Assembly (NCBI GenBank): GCA_963924555.1
Contig: OZ004598.1
Coordinates: 3,992,501 to 4,056,500, forward strand
Reading direction: 5' to 3'
From: Crambe crambe
Taxonomy: Eukaryota > Porifera > Demospongiae > Poecilosclerida > Crambeidae
DNA length: 64,000 nucleotides
The notes below the pieces were generated by a model, which ran no database searches, was not told the DNA's origin, and saw nothing but the letters and a program-made list of their open reading frames with translations. Position numbers and translations under genes: made by a program. Positions within the stretch are counted from its first letter, which is position 1. Each line of letters opens with the position of its first letter. Below are positions 1 to 22,091 of the stretch, piece after piece.

Positions 1-1329
1 GCCTAGCCTAGCCCCTCCCCCTCCCAATCCAGCCTCATATCAAACCATGTCTATGGGACACTTTACTACTCGCCTCTAGCTCATAGCTAACAAAGAGTCA
101 GAATGCTGGAAGTTGCAAGGAAGGGAGAAATCAAATCTTGAACTACTAGCTATTTCAAATTTGAAACATTCACAGGGGGTGTGACACTTGAATGTACACA
201 TGGGCACACATGGCTAGCCTACAGCTATGTGATAGGAAGGCCTGGGTGGCTAGAGAGAGCATAATACTGGGTTATTGGAAGTGTTCTTCTGCTAGAAAAC
301 TATACTAACTTGTTAACAAATCCTTGCACAGAAGCTGTGTATGTACAAGTTCAATTTTATTCATGATGCCATGAATACAATACTTGTTGGCCCCAGACAC
401 CTTCTGTGTTGCTAAGTTGAACCAGACACGTGTGGCACCAGGAGTTGGCTATGCAGCTGACTTATATATAAGAGGGTTTATGGGATTGGAAACGCCCAAT
501 CAACTGTTCAACCAAAGGCAATGCACATGCATGCAGCATTATAGCTAATGGTTGTTCACCAGTTGAAGTGGAGTTCTGCCACTGCAGCTCACAGAGTAAG
601 CTAAGGGGAAGGCATTGAAGAGTCAGAGAGTTGAAGTTGAAGAGTCAGAGGATGTAACTAAGTTATTGATTCGTGGTTTTTTGCTACCTATTAGCTATTG
701 TTATGTGTTTGATTTGAGAAAAGGGCCAAAATGACTTTTGGTACTTAGCCATTATTTAATATAGCTATGAACTAGATAGTTGTGTTATCTGCCAGTTTCT
801 ACTTGTGCTGAGTTCTCCTTCAACAGCATTATTGCCATGCTTCCAGCTTTTGGCTGTTGGATTTTGACACAAGATCATTCCTTGAGAAAGGGACCACAGT
901 TCTAATGTAATGCTATAGACAATATCTATGTCGGCTAACACAAAAACTAACATTACCATTCCATGTAGCTAAAGTTTACATGCCTTTTGATCAGAAAAAG
1001 GGCAACAGCAATTGATTCCATAATATAGTATGAGTGGGATTAACAGTCCCATTACAGTAGCATTTGTAGGAATAAACTTGAAATCCTGAACTAAAATGTA
1101 TTTCATACAGTAATTCTTTACTGTCATTAGCATAAGTCTTACCTCACAAAAGCAGCTTTGACAAAAGTACTATTTCCACAGCTGTCAATGCGCCTTGTAA
1201 CGAGCTCATGTGATCCCGTAAACCCTATGCCTATATATAGCTACCTCTCAAACATTGGTATGATAGTGTCCTGATTGGTCGGAATCACTAGTTTGTTACA
1301 CTATTATCTATCTCCCTGTACACTAACAG
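1..1329. other. Upstream stretch, no gene recognised
   Basis: I see no convincing coding exon here. The first exon expected for the MARVEL-like gene that follows (about 38 codons ending before a GTAAGC donor, as in the two copies downstream) was searched for and not found. It may lie left of the window, have diverged, or be lost. The sequence is AT-rich with frequent AGCTAGCT-type motifs. Confidence 0.5.
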
Positions 1330-3902
1330 GTTCTCTTTCTTGTGGTCCTGATATCCTCAATAATTGTCCTGGTATCAGTTGGCTTTGTGGTTGGCTCAGA
1401 TAGTACAATCGAACTTATCAGAGAAGGTGCAGGTTGGCTGCTCTTGCCATCTGCTATAGGCCTCATCTATGAAGTAATCATCATCTGGCAGCACTGTTGT
1501 GGCAAAAAATATACCTACAAATTTTTCGTCACCATCTTCGTCACCATCTTCCTCACTGTGGTAATTATAGACTAGTTGCATGGGTGCTATCTGAATGAGT
1601 ATTCAGTTGGATTGCATGCTGATTATTTATATTCAGAGAGATATATAAATATGAGTATTGAGGTAGACCTATAGCTCTGGACATACTTTGGTAACTTCAG
1701 CCAGCAACGAGTGGTGTATGGAAAATAATGTCATGTGTACTGCAGTTTTATGGAATCTTGCAAAAATTATCATCAGGCGTCATCCGTAAACCGACTACTA
1801 CGCATGCACACTGCTTAAAAATTTGAAATTGCACTCAGATTTTGGAAAGAACTTTAGAGAAGTAAGCTTTGAAGAGCTAGCTAGTGACTGTTCTAGTGTA
1901 GTCATGCCATTCACCTTCTCCGGTGAGATTTTCGAGGCTCAAAGTTGAGCATGCGCGAGAATGCACACTCAGCATTTTGCAAGATTCCCTAAAACCACAG
2001 TAAGACAACTCAAGAGTCTGCTTACTAGAGAGTGTCCACCGGAGTTACCCCACATCAATATGTTTTGATGTTTTCAACTGGGAAAAATTTTGTTGGCACT
2101 AGTACTATATTTATGCAGCTATTATATACCATGAGTCTGTGAAGAATCTATAATTCTCTCTTCCTACATGTAGGATTTTGGCGTGCATCTTGCTCTAATC
2201 ATTGGACTTTTAATTGGGGCATTGGCATTAGCCATCTACATGATTCCCTTTTGGAACATAACTGGTGGTGTGGCGTCAACAAGTGGCCAGCAGAGTCTGC
2301 AGCTGTTCAATTCAAGCACTGCAGTTGCGGCACATGCCCGGCTGGTAAATTCAAGCATAACTGATCTGGTAAGTAGTGGGGTAAAAGATTTTTCAAAAGT
2401 AACTTCCTTGTTTATAGAGGACACTCTATTATGTCCCCTCCCTTCTATGCAGGTGTTCTGTTTTTCCTCCATAATCGCTCTCGTTGTTGTGATGGTTTTC
2501 ATGGCTATGGTGGGTGGTTCTGTGTTGAAGGAAGAACCGAAAAGGAGCAGGCTATACAGAGGTTCAAGACAAGCTACAAATAGAGGAAGGAAATCAACTA
2601 TCCCAGCCAGATTTGTTCCATTAGGTACTGATATTGCATGTGATAAGGACAGTTCTAATGTGGGAGATCCCATTGAGTTTAGCCATGAGGCTAAGAGGTT
2701 TTCAGGTTGGTTGAAGTAATTCCATAATTCATAACTATACACGTGCTTTAAACTTCTAAGAAAGGTAAGGTAAGTCTATACAGTCTGTACACACATCATG
2801 CACTCACACATGTGTTGCCATCACTCATTTAAATCATTGGAACTCAACATATATCCCTAAGTCCATGGTCTTCTTTATTGCTCTCTCACAGGTTCTTCCA
2901 CTCCTGGTCCAGATGCCACATCATCGCAAGACCTGCAGGGAGAACTTGCCGGCATTAAGAATCCTGCATATAAGGATGATTTCCATGTGGATCAAGAAAG
3001 GGTAACCTACATTCTTGCATATTACAGAGAAATCTGCCTGATCAGACCGCCCTAAAATTTGACCAGCCTCCCTATCAATTAAGACCTCATGTTCCAAATT
3101 TCCCCATGTAGCTATAGGTGGTCTTAGTAAGCAGGTTTCACTGCACCTGCAGCTATTCATCAAATCATTAGCTATAATTGTTATAGCTAAACTATTATGA
3201 TCATGGCAATTATTATAACAAAAATAGGAGGCAGTAGTACTTGCACTCCAGAGGCAAAGTGATGATGGTGAACAAATAGAAGATGTAAATAAATAAGATC
3301 CTAGACTAGTCCTGTCATTATGATTATGCTCTGTGCAGTTACATAGTCAACTAAGGAGAGATCTAGCAGATGGATTACCTCAAGAACCAACTGAAGAAGA
3401 CTCACAGGCTATGTCTATTAGCGTGAGACTACCTGATGGTAATCAGGTATCCAGGCGTTTTAGTTCCTGTGACACTATAGAGGTATAATTTATAGTGGAA
3501 TGTTCATTGATGGAATTCTCTTCTTACAATTTAGAATCTCTATGCCTTTACTGGTTCACAAAGTCAGATAAATCCCCAAAACTTCCAGCTGAGAATAAAA
3601 TTTGATGACTCTCCACATCCTACTTTATTAGATCGGAGCTCTGTTCCACTTGTTGAATTAGGTTTCCAGACTCAAACTCTGATTGTTGTTGAGGCAGACA
3701 CAACCCAGGTCTGTTTAGCTGGGAAAATAGCTAGATATCCCCCCCCCCCCCCCCCCCCCAAGATTACAAACTTAACAATCCTCAATAGGTTCCTCTACAT
3801 AATATAACAGAGGAGGAATCTGCCCCTATGACAGAGGAATCTACCCATTTGATAGAGGAATCTACCCATTCGACAGAGGACTCTGCTTCACATAATGCAT
3901 AA
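1330..3902 (+). CDS. MARVEL-like tetraspan protein with C-terminal UBX-like domain (copy A, 5' exon missing)
   Basis: Eight exons join in frame: 1330-1560, 2174-2368, 2453-2705, 2892-3001, 3228-3284, 3339-3482, 3535-3708, 3789-3902 (425 codons, stop TAA). The first three encode hydrophobic segments matching exons 2-4 of copies C and D, including the WLL..IGLIYE and IPFW motifs. After a basic stretch, later exons give a linker (NPAYKDDF), a charged helix and a ubiquitin-fold segment starting VRLPDGNQVSRRF, as in UBX domains of FAF2-type p97 adaptors. The FPR loop that contacts p97 is not conserved. The last exon repeats EESTH-type acidic units. Stopping at 2717-2719 (reading GWLK then TAA) would give a short form without UBX. 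The 84-nt intron 2369-2452 is in frame and stop-free. Domain calls rest on motif recognition; the MARVEL call is weaker than the UBX call. Confidence 0.62.
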
Positions 3903-4993
3903 AAGGTTAATATCTACAATCTTGTTAAAGACTACAACTTCAACACATCGCGTAAAATAGACATGATGAGTTGGCATGCATCATGTCTAGAGAGCACAAT
4001 AGCTAGTCTATATAGTCTTGCAGCAGAGGAGAATAATCAATTTATAATTTGTTTCAGGTAAAGTTATAAAGAAGACCAGTGACCAATATGATATCAACTT
4101 CTTTTTCAGTCTATTAAATGCATAATGCATACTTAAGACTTTTGGCATGTATAATTTTTTGTTGTTGTTGTTGATGTTATTTTTTGTTGTTTTTGTTTGT
4201 TTTGTGTATTGGCATGTAGAATTGATGCATTCATCATGCATACAATATCACAAACAGATAATATTTTCTCAGTGCAGCAATGTACCATATAAGGAATTTG
4301 GATGCGACCGGGATTTTCTGCGCATGCACATAGCTATACGTTCAGCACGTTGACAAGAGGAGGTCTCCCTCGAGGTCTCATCCTTGAAAGAAGAGAAAAA
4401 AGCACATGAGACAAGAGGAGGTCTCCTCCTCGAGAATCACAATAAGACTCACATGAATGACAAGAGGAAGTCTCCTCTGAAATCGAGAAGAGTTGCTAGC
4501 AGTGACTGAGGTCTACCGTAGTCAAGCAGTTTAGACCTATGGGTTGAGGTGTGGAGTTATCCAGAGAGTGGTCAAGGCTGTACCATCTCTGTAGAATATT
4601 ATCCACAAACCTGCTGTGGGTGAAAACGAGGTTGCAAATAGTTATGGCTTACCTTCTGTGGGCTGCACTGGACCTCTCACATTAACTTCTGCTCAAGTGA
4701 CATGAGAATGTTGATGCTCTGTGTGTGTGTGTATTTCCCATCCAAGAAGAGTGGCCAATGGAACTTACAGTTCCAGGGTAGTGGTCGTTTAATACCGCTG
4801 GTCTGAGGTCTTCATATCTCAGAGTATTTGCCACTCTCAGGATGTCATGACATCCCTTTAGTGACATTATACTTTTTTTGTTGTATACTATACTGCATAT
4901 CCTTTTGGGTCAGTCAGTGATAATGAACTTTGAACTTTGAACAGGATCAATTGAATTGTGGGCGTATCTCAACTGTTTGAGAAATCTTGCAAG
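3903..4993. repeat. 3' flank of copy A / 5' flank of copy B, duplicated around 6303-6858
   Basis: From the last exon of copy A to exon 1 of copy B, this DNA matches 6303-6858 in blocks. Shared landmarks are the AATGCATAAAAGGTTAATATC block, a TTTTGTTTTG tract, ATTGATGCATTCATCATGCA and TTGAATTGTGGGCGTATCTC. The B version carries about 600 bp of extra DNA (about 4345-4945). No open frame of note. Confidence 0.7.
4345..4945. mobile_element. Inserted repeat (SINE-like?) in the flank of copy B
   Basis: Comparison with the paralogous flank of copy C (near 6795-6810) shows about 600 bp present only here, between ACGTTCA and TTGAATTGTGGG. It starts with three degenerate copies of GACAAGAGGAGGTCTCC and ends with a doubled TGAACTT (about 4924-4938). 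It has no coding capacity. A short 3' tandem end suits a SINE-type element, but no tRNA-like promoter boxes were identified. Boundaries are approximate. Confidence 0.4.
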
Positions 4994-6372
4994 ATGAGCG
5001 GTGGTGTGTCCAGGGTATCCTTAGTAAAAGCCTTTATCAACCCTGGGATCGACATTCTCACTTCATGGCAAGGGATTGTGGAAATAATCTTGCAAGGTGT
5101 TATACTGGTAAGCTAGCTGCAGCTAGCTAGCCCCTCCCTCATTCTTAGCAATATATCATTGCGATGCAGTGGAGCCTCACAAAGTAGACAGTTGCTCCTG
5201 AGTCAATTGTCAGAACTCTGTATTGAGACTTTGGGCTTGAGATTGGAAGTCAGAATATTTAATTACCCCACTATTCTGAAATAGCTGACCCACGTCACTT
5301 AATCTCTGTGAAACTTCTAGCTTTACATAATTTTTTCATATGCACAGTCATGATTACTATACCTTTTGGCATACCTTCATCTAGTAGATTCTATGGCCTT
5401 AGCTACCATTTTTTTGTGCAAGACAACAAGTGTCATTCAGCCTGAGGTATGCAGGATGATATGCACTTCTATAGTGGTAGACAAATTACTAGTGTACGCA
5501 GGTGCATGTCATCCTGCATACCTCTGAATGACACTTGTCGTCTTACACAAAAAATGGTAAGGCCATAGAATCTACTAGATGAAGGTATATGTTTGCTGCT
5601 TGTAAGAACTAGATAAATTTGCTACTAGTTGGAAATTTTTAGTCAAGCTCTATACCCTCCCGGCAGACATACCTTCATCTTGTAGCTATAGATTGTATGG
5701 CCTTACTAAGACAACGAGTGTCATTTAGTCTCCACATGCTCAGATGTAGGAGTGCAATTATAAACTACTGCAATAATGCATGTGAACTGATGAGGGAAGA
5801 TGAACTAGAAGTGCATATTATCCTGCATACCTCTGAATGACACTTGTTATCTTACACAAAAAATGGTAAGGCCATAGAATCTGTAGCTACTAGATGAAGG
5901 TATGTTTGCTGCTTGTAAAAGGTATTCAAATTTAGTCAAACTCTACCCTCCACTCCAAAACTATCCTAGGAAGTACATACAGGTTCAAAGCTACCATACA
6001 CCAGTGACACCACCTGTATCTGGGTGTCTGACTGGACCACTGGACTGGAGGGAGGGAAGTGGAATGGAGGGCTTGACTGAAAATTTCCAAATTTATTTAT
6101 TTTATGCTAGTTCTTACAAGCAGCAAACATATACCTTCATCTAGTAGATTCTATGGCCTTACCATTATTTGTGCAAGATAACAAGTGTTAACTTAGACAG
6201 AACTATGACTGTATTTAAGATTAAGTACTGAACACAAATAACCACAATGACGTCATACATAAATGATTAATGACTAGTCAATCAATAATCTAAATATACC
6301 ACAAGTCTACCCATTTGACAGAGGAATCTACCCATTCGACAGAGGACTCTTGCTTCACATACATAATGCATA
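4994..6372 (+). pseudogene. Decayed copy B of the MARVEL-like gene
   Basis: Exon 1 (4994-5107, 38 codons, starting MSGGVSRVSL and ending at a GTAAGC donor) is intact and nearly identical to exon 1 of copy C. Exons 2-8 are not found downstream. At about 6303-6372 lies a broken duplicate of the last exon of copy A (ACAGAGGAATCTACCCATTC), with an inserted T in GACTCTTGCTTC and further damage. The interior is replaced by inverted-repeat DNA. Because exon 1 and its donor are intact and in the same phase, it could still serve as an alternative first exon for copy C exon 2 at 7266. Confidence 0.65.
5385..6190. repeat. Cluster of inverted-repeat (foldback) elements
   Basis: A block reading ATACCTTCATCTAGTAGATT, then CTATGGCCTTA..ACC, GTGCAAGA, AACAAGTGTCATTCA and GGTATGCAGGATGATATGCA, occurs near 5380-5465. 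It recurs in opposite orientation at 5505-5590 and 5805-5900, and partially at 5665-5735 and 6130-6190. The arms face each other, as expected for a MITE that duplicated locally. No transposase frame is present. Confidence 0.65.
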
Positions 6373-6858
6373 AAAGGTTAATATCTATATACAGACCACA
6401 ACTTCAACACATCATGTAAAAGAGTTGGCATGCATCTTTATGTCTATAGAGAGCACAATAGCTGTCCTGCGCTGCAGCAGAGGAGAGTAATCAATTTATA
6501 ATTAGGTAAAGTTATAAAGAGGACCAGTGACCAATGTGCTATCAACTTCGTTTTCAGTCTATTAAATGCATGATGCATGTAGCTAGCTAGCTACATAGTT
6601 TTTTTTGTTTTGTTTTTGTTTTGTTTTGTTTTTTGTTATTTTGTTTGTTTTATGTATTGGTACGCAGAATTGATGCATTCATCATGCATACAATATCACA
6701 CACTGATGTTTATTTTCCCAGTGCAGTTTTTTTAGTGGCGATGTACCCATATAAGGAATTGGATGCGATCGGGATTTTCTGCACATGCGCATATACGTTC
6801 ATTAATTCGTTGAATTGTGGGCGTATCTCAACAGTTTGAGCTTGAGAAATCTTGCAAG

Positions 6859-7932
6859 ATGAGCGGTGGTGTGTCCAAGGTGTCTTTAGTGAAAGCCTTT
6901 ATCAACCCTGGGATCGACATTCTCACTTCGTGGCAAGGAATTGTGGAAATAGTCTTGCGAGGTGTTATACTGGTAAGCTGCAGCTAGCTAGCCCCTCCCC
7001 TCGTTCTTAGCAATATATCATTGCGAAGCAGTGGGAGCCTCACAAAGTAGACAGTTGCTCCTGAGTCAATTGCTGTTCAATATATTTAGCTGTAAAGTCA
7101 GAACTCTGTATTGAGACTTTAGGTTTGAGATTGGAAGTCAGAATATAGCTGACCCATGTCACTTAAATCTTCTAGCTTTACATAAATTTTTTCATATGCA
7201 GCTAGCTGAAAATAGTAACAACAACACTTAATCTTTATCTATCTTTATACACTATATTTAAACAGGTTCTTATTCTTGCTGTCCTGATATCCTCATCAAC
7301 TGTCCAGTCACAAGCTGACACTATTGCCACTACTGGTTTTACCCCTGTGAACCTAGCACAGACCAAAGGAGCTGGGGGCTGGCTGCTCTTTTTGTCCATC
7401 ATAGGCCTCATCTATGAAGTTGTCGTTGTCTTGCAGCGCTTTATTAATTTAAAGTTTGTCTACCAATTTATCACCATCTTCCTCATTGTGGTAATTATGT
7501 ACAAGATAGGGACTTACTACTCCACCCCTGCCCTGGCACTGTAGCTAATTAGTTGAATTTCTCTCTGTACACAGGATGCAGCTGTGCATGGAGTTTTAGC
7601 TGCTGGTCTTTTTGCTGGGGCAGTTGCTCTGGCATCATACATTCCCTTTTGGACAGCTGTCAGAGATAGCAGTCAAGTAGGTGGCCAAGTTGTCGGAAGT
7701 CTGGTCAGTGCAAGTACAGCTGATGCAGTAAGTATTATTATCATTACTGAGACACCTAAAATTATCTCTCCCTCTTTTAATACAGCTCTTCAGTTTCCTC
7801 TTGATCGCTGTTCTCATTGGTGCAGCTGTTTTCATGATAGTGGGTGGTTTTGTGCTCAAGTGGAACCCGACTATGGGCAAGTACAAGGCTTCTGGTGGTG
7901 GTGGTGGTGGTGGTGGTGGTGGCGTAGACTAA
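6859..7932 (+). CDS. MARVEL-like tetraspan membrane protein, copy C
   Basis: Four exons: 6859-6972, 7266-7490, 7575-7727, 7786-7932 (212 residues). All introns are GT-AG and phase 0. Exon 1 gives a cytosolic start (MSGGVSKVSLVKAF) leading into membrane segment 1. Exon 2 ends segment 1 and holds segment 2 (WLLFLSIIGLIYE). Exon 3 holds segment 3 (LAAGLFAGAVALASYIPFW). Exon 4 holds segment 4 (FSFLLIAVLIGAAVF), followed by KWNPTMGKYKASG, about ten glycines and VD. The four-helix layout and the FSF motif at the start of helix 4 suggest the MARVEL fold (synaptogyrin, plasmolipin, CMTM), proteins that shape or sort membranes. It lacks the UBX tail of copy A. The family call is inference; the gene structure is clear. 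Confidence 0.72.
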
Positions 7933-8044
7933 CCCAAATATCGTTTTCCCCCTTTGTTTATGTTTATTAGAATTACATTGCATTGCGCACCGCCCACGCA
8001 TCACGTGTAACGCGCGAGCGTACTGGCTAGGATCAAGATTAAGA

Positions 8045-8316
8045 ATGGGTGAGAAGATACCTCTTATTGCTAGAAGTATAGGCGGAAAGGTACTAGGCCC
8101 ACGTCCAGGCAAAGCTATTGTAACTTTCTGGCAGGGAATTGTGGAAATTATTTTGCGACTTCTCGTGGTGGTAAGAGCAAAGCTTAGATATAAAATCTCA
8201 GTGCCATACCGGTAGCTAGTGAACTACCACTTTTGATGATAGCGTGGCAGTGATTTTAGGGTTGGCTTAGCCTCTGTGAGGTATAAGCTGTAGTTTAGAA
8301 TGCATACTGATGAGAG

Positions 8317-8355
<39 letters not shown>

Positions 8356-9825
8356 TTTTACCATTAAAATAATTTATATCACACAGGTACTTAGCACAGC
8401 AGCTCTGATTCCTGCTAGTGTGGCTCTGTCTGACCAACAGAATTTAAGTGCTGAACTGAACAAGGATAGAAATGTTGCCAGTGGACTGGTTGTGGGTGTG
8501 GCAGTGATATCCATAGTGCTGGAACTAGTGATGGTTGCACTGAGATTTGCAAACATTGGATACCTCAATTACAACATTAGACTATTCCTCATTGCTGTAA
8601 GTTTGTTGGATGTTTATATTATATTAGCATTCACTTGAAGTCCCTTTACCAAATATTTTGTAGTGACAAGATCCCTTTACCAATTAATGATCACTTATTT
8701 TAATCATAATTAACAGGGGCAAGATCCCTTTACCTCACCCCTCTGCATTTCACTAGCCAGATTAATCCCTTAGACCGGTCAAGATAGCATGGGAGCCAAG
8801 TGAAATAGTGCTATAACTTTCTCAATTCTTAAATTGCATAGCACTCTCTTCCAGTGTTTGAAATTTGAAATTCGGTTAAGAGAATTGAGAATTGAGTGAA
8901 TGATCAAGGTGCCAGGTGAATGCATCAGAAAAGCTTATTTGTTGGTGTCTTGCAAATTAGACTTCACTCTTTGTAGCTTGGTCTCAGAGAAAGGGACTAT
9001 ACTTTACTGCAGGATATATTAGAGTACAAAGTACAAAGGGGACAATATTTACAACCCTGGGCTTCCCACACAACCTTGAAATGCACTACTTTCAACTGCA
9101 GGACTCAATTGTGTCTGGTGTTCTTGCCGTATTTTTTCTTGCTGGGTGTGCAGCTTCTGCATACGGTTCCAACCAGTTACATGATAACATATTGTTCAAG
9201 TCCCTTGCTGCTGCTTCAGTAAGTTTTCAAGACAGAGGAAACTAGGCACACTATAAACACACTACGACAGAACCCCACTCCCTGAAGTTCAAAAACTTTT
9301 ATAAATCAGAGCACTTTTCTCTTCACCATTATTATGATGAAGTAGCTCGTTCCCAGTCCCATTTTTAAAAATAGGCCTGGGACAAGGCTGTTGATGTGGA
9401 GGCAATCTGGAAATACTCCTGTTTCTTTGTATACTTAACAAGATGCATAGTATACTGAGGTAGTTTATGTTTATTTCGTCCTGCCTGCCTATAAGAAAGG
9501 AGAAAAAATCCGTTAAACAAGTGATTTGTTTAGAAAATTGAGTACACTAAACTAGTGATTATAATGTTTATTTTCAGCTTACTTCGTGAAATTTCCATAT
9601 TCTGGTCTCTTTATTTCCTCATTTTAGGGTTCCATCCACACCAGTGGAGTTACATGTATTATAGTTCATCTTTAAGCTGGTAATATCATTCCCTCCCCAC
9701 AGGCTTTCAGCTTCTTTGCATCACTGTCTCTAGCATGCATGGGGGTGTGGTCTTTCCTCTTCATGATGTTCAAGTGGAACAAACATGTGATCACATATAC
9801 ATTGAGGAATGCAGTCCTTGGCTAG
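8045..9825 (+). CDS. MARVEL-like tetraspan membrane protein, copy D (divergent)
   Basis: Four phase-0 exons: 8045-8170, 8387-8596, 9102-9218, 9703-9825 (191 residues, stop TAG). The exon plan equals copy C, but the protein has diverged. It starts MGEKIPLIARSIGGKV, keeps the FWQGIVEIILR motif shared with exon 1 of B and C, and helix 4 begins AFSFFASLSLACMGVW, which closely resembles MARVEL-family helix 4. It ends KWNKHVITYTLRNAVLG, without a glycine run or UBX part. It begins only 112 bp after the stop of copy C, so the promoter must be compact or lie inside copy C. Function unknown beyond a predicted four-helix membrane protein. Confidence 0.72.
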
Positions 9826-10668
9826 TATTATAGACCTCAGTCTCCAGGTATTATCAGTTTCAAGATAATTATAATCCACATGTTCATGTACTGTGACTCT
9901 CAAGACTTGATTAATTTTGTGTTGAACACATTGTTATACTGTTTTCCATAATATTCTTGTGGCCATGTTTGGTAATACTGCAGCTGTCTGGTTGTACCCT
10001 AAACCATACATACCAACCATCCAGGGATTGGGTGTCAAATCCAGACATCCAGGAAAAATTACTTTTAAAATTATACCTAGGTACTCTTTAATAGACAATG
10101 GCTACATTACCAGATTCTGCCTTGAAGCCTATGATTGTGTGTATCTTGACATAACATTAAAGGGAAAAAATATCCCAGATCCAGAGAAGTGTCTCGGGGG
10201 GGGGGGGGGGGGGGGGGGGTAAACCTGTATGCTAAGTAGTAGCTGACCCTTTCTGGGCTGTTGGCTTTAGGTGTATCCAGAGTGAAATGCAATAGGTCCA
10301 CAGTTTAAATTGGTGGTTATCACCTAGTTTCTGGCTAAACACCACCACTTTTTTTTAGCACAACTAAAGAATGATTTTATAGGCATGCAATAACAGAGTA
10401 ATAAAATAAATGATTTTATAAGGCATGCAATACATGTAACAGAATAATAATAATAATATAATATTATTATAGGAATCAAAGTACAGAATTTAATGACATG
10501 GACTATAAAATTATACTTTACAAGTTGGCAGTATCAAGAAAATAGAAACAGGGAAAAAAATCAGGTTGCAATAGTATATAAAAAGATTTCCAAGGTTGTA
10601 AGTAACTAAGGCATATGGAGATCACATGATGTACAGTCACGTGATCGATAGGTGTAACATAAAAAAGG
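9826..10668. other. Intergenic, convergent 3' ends; poly-G tract
   Basis: The gap separates the end of copy D (+) from the end of the PPP1R16 gene (-). It contains a G homopolymer of about 22 bases near 10197-10219 and AT-rich ATAATAAT repeats near 10445-10470. No coding exon was recognised. Confidence 0.6.
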
Positions 10669-21915
<11,247 letters not shown>

Positions 21916-22091
21916 GCTAGCTAATGTTTACTTAACTGGACCTAGCTGCACCTACCTAGACAGGAACTACCCATATATTGTCAAAGTGGTTCAGGTATAG
22001 TCAAGCGCCGTATTATGCATCCGGGTATAATGGCATGCAATTAGTAACTTCCGGTCCCGTATTAATTAATCACGTGATTTTATAATAATGA

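Noticed and set aside
2183..2719. Single 178-codon frame reading through 2369-2452
   Set aside because: It crosses a good GTAAGT...CTATGCAG intron that matches the intron position in copies C and D; open only because the 84-nt intron is in frame, though retention cannot be excluded.
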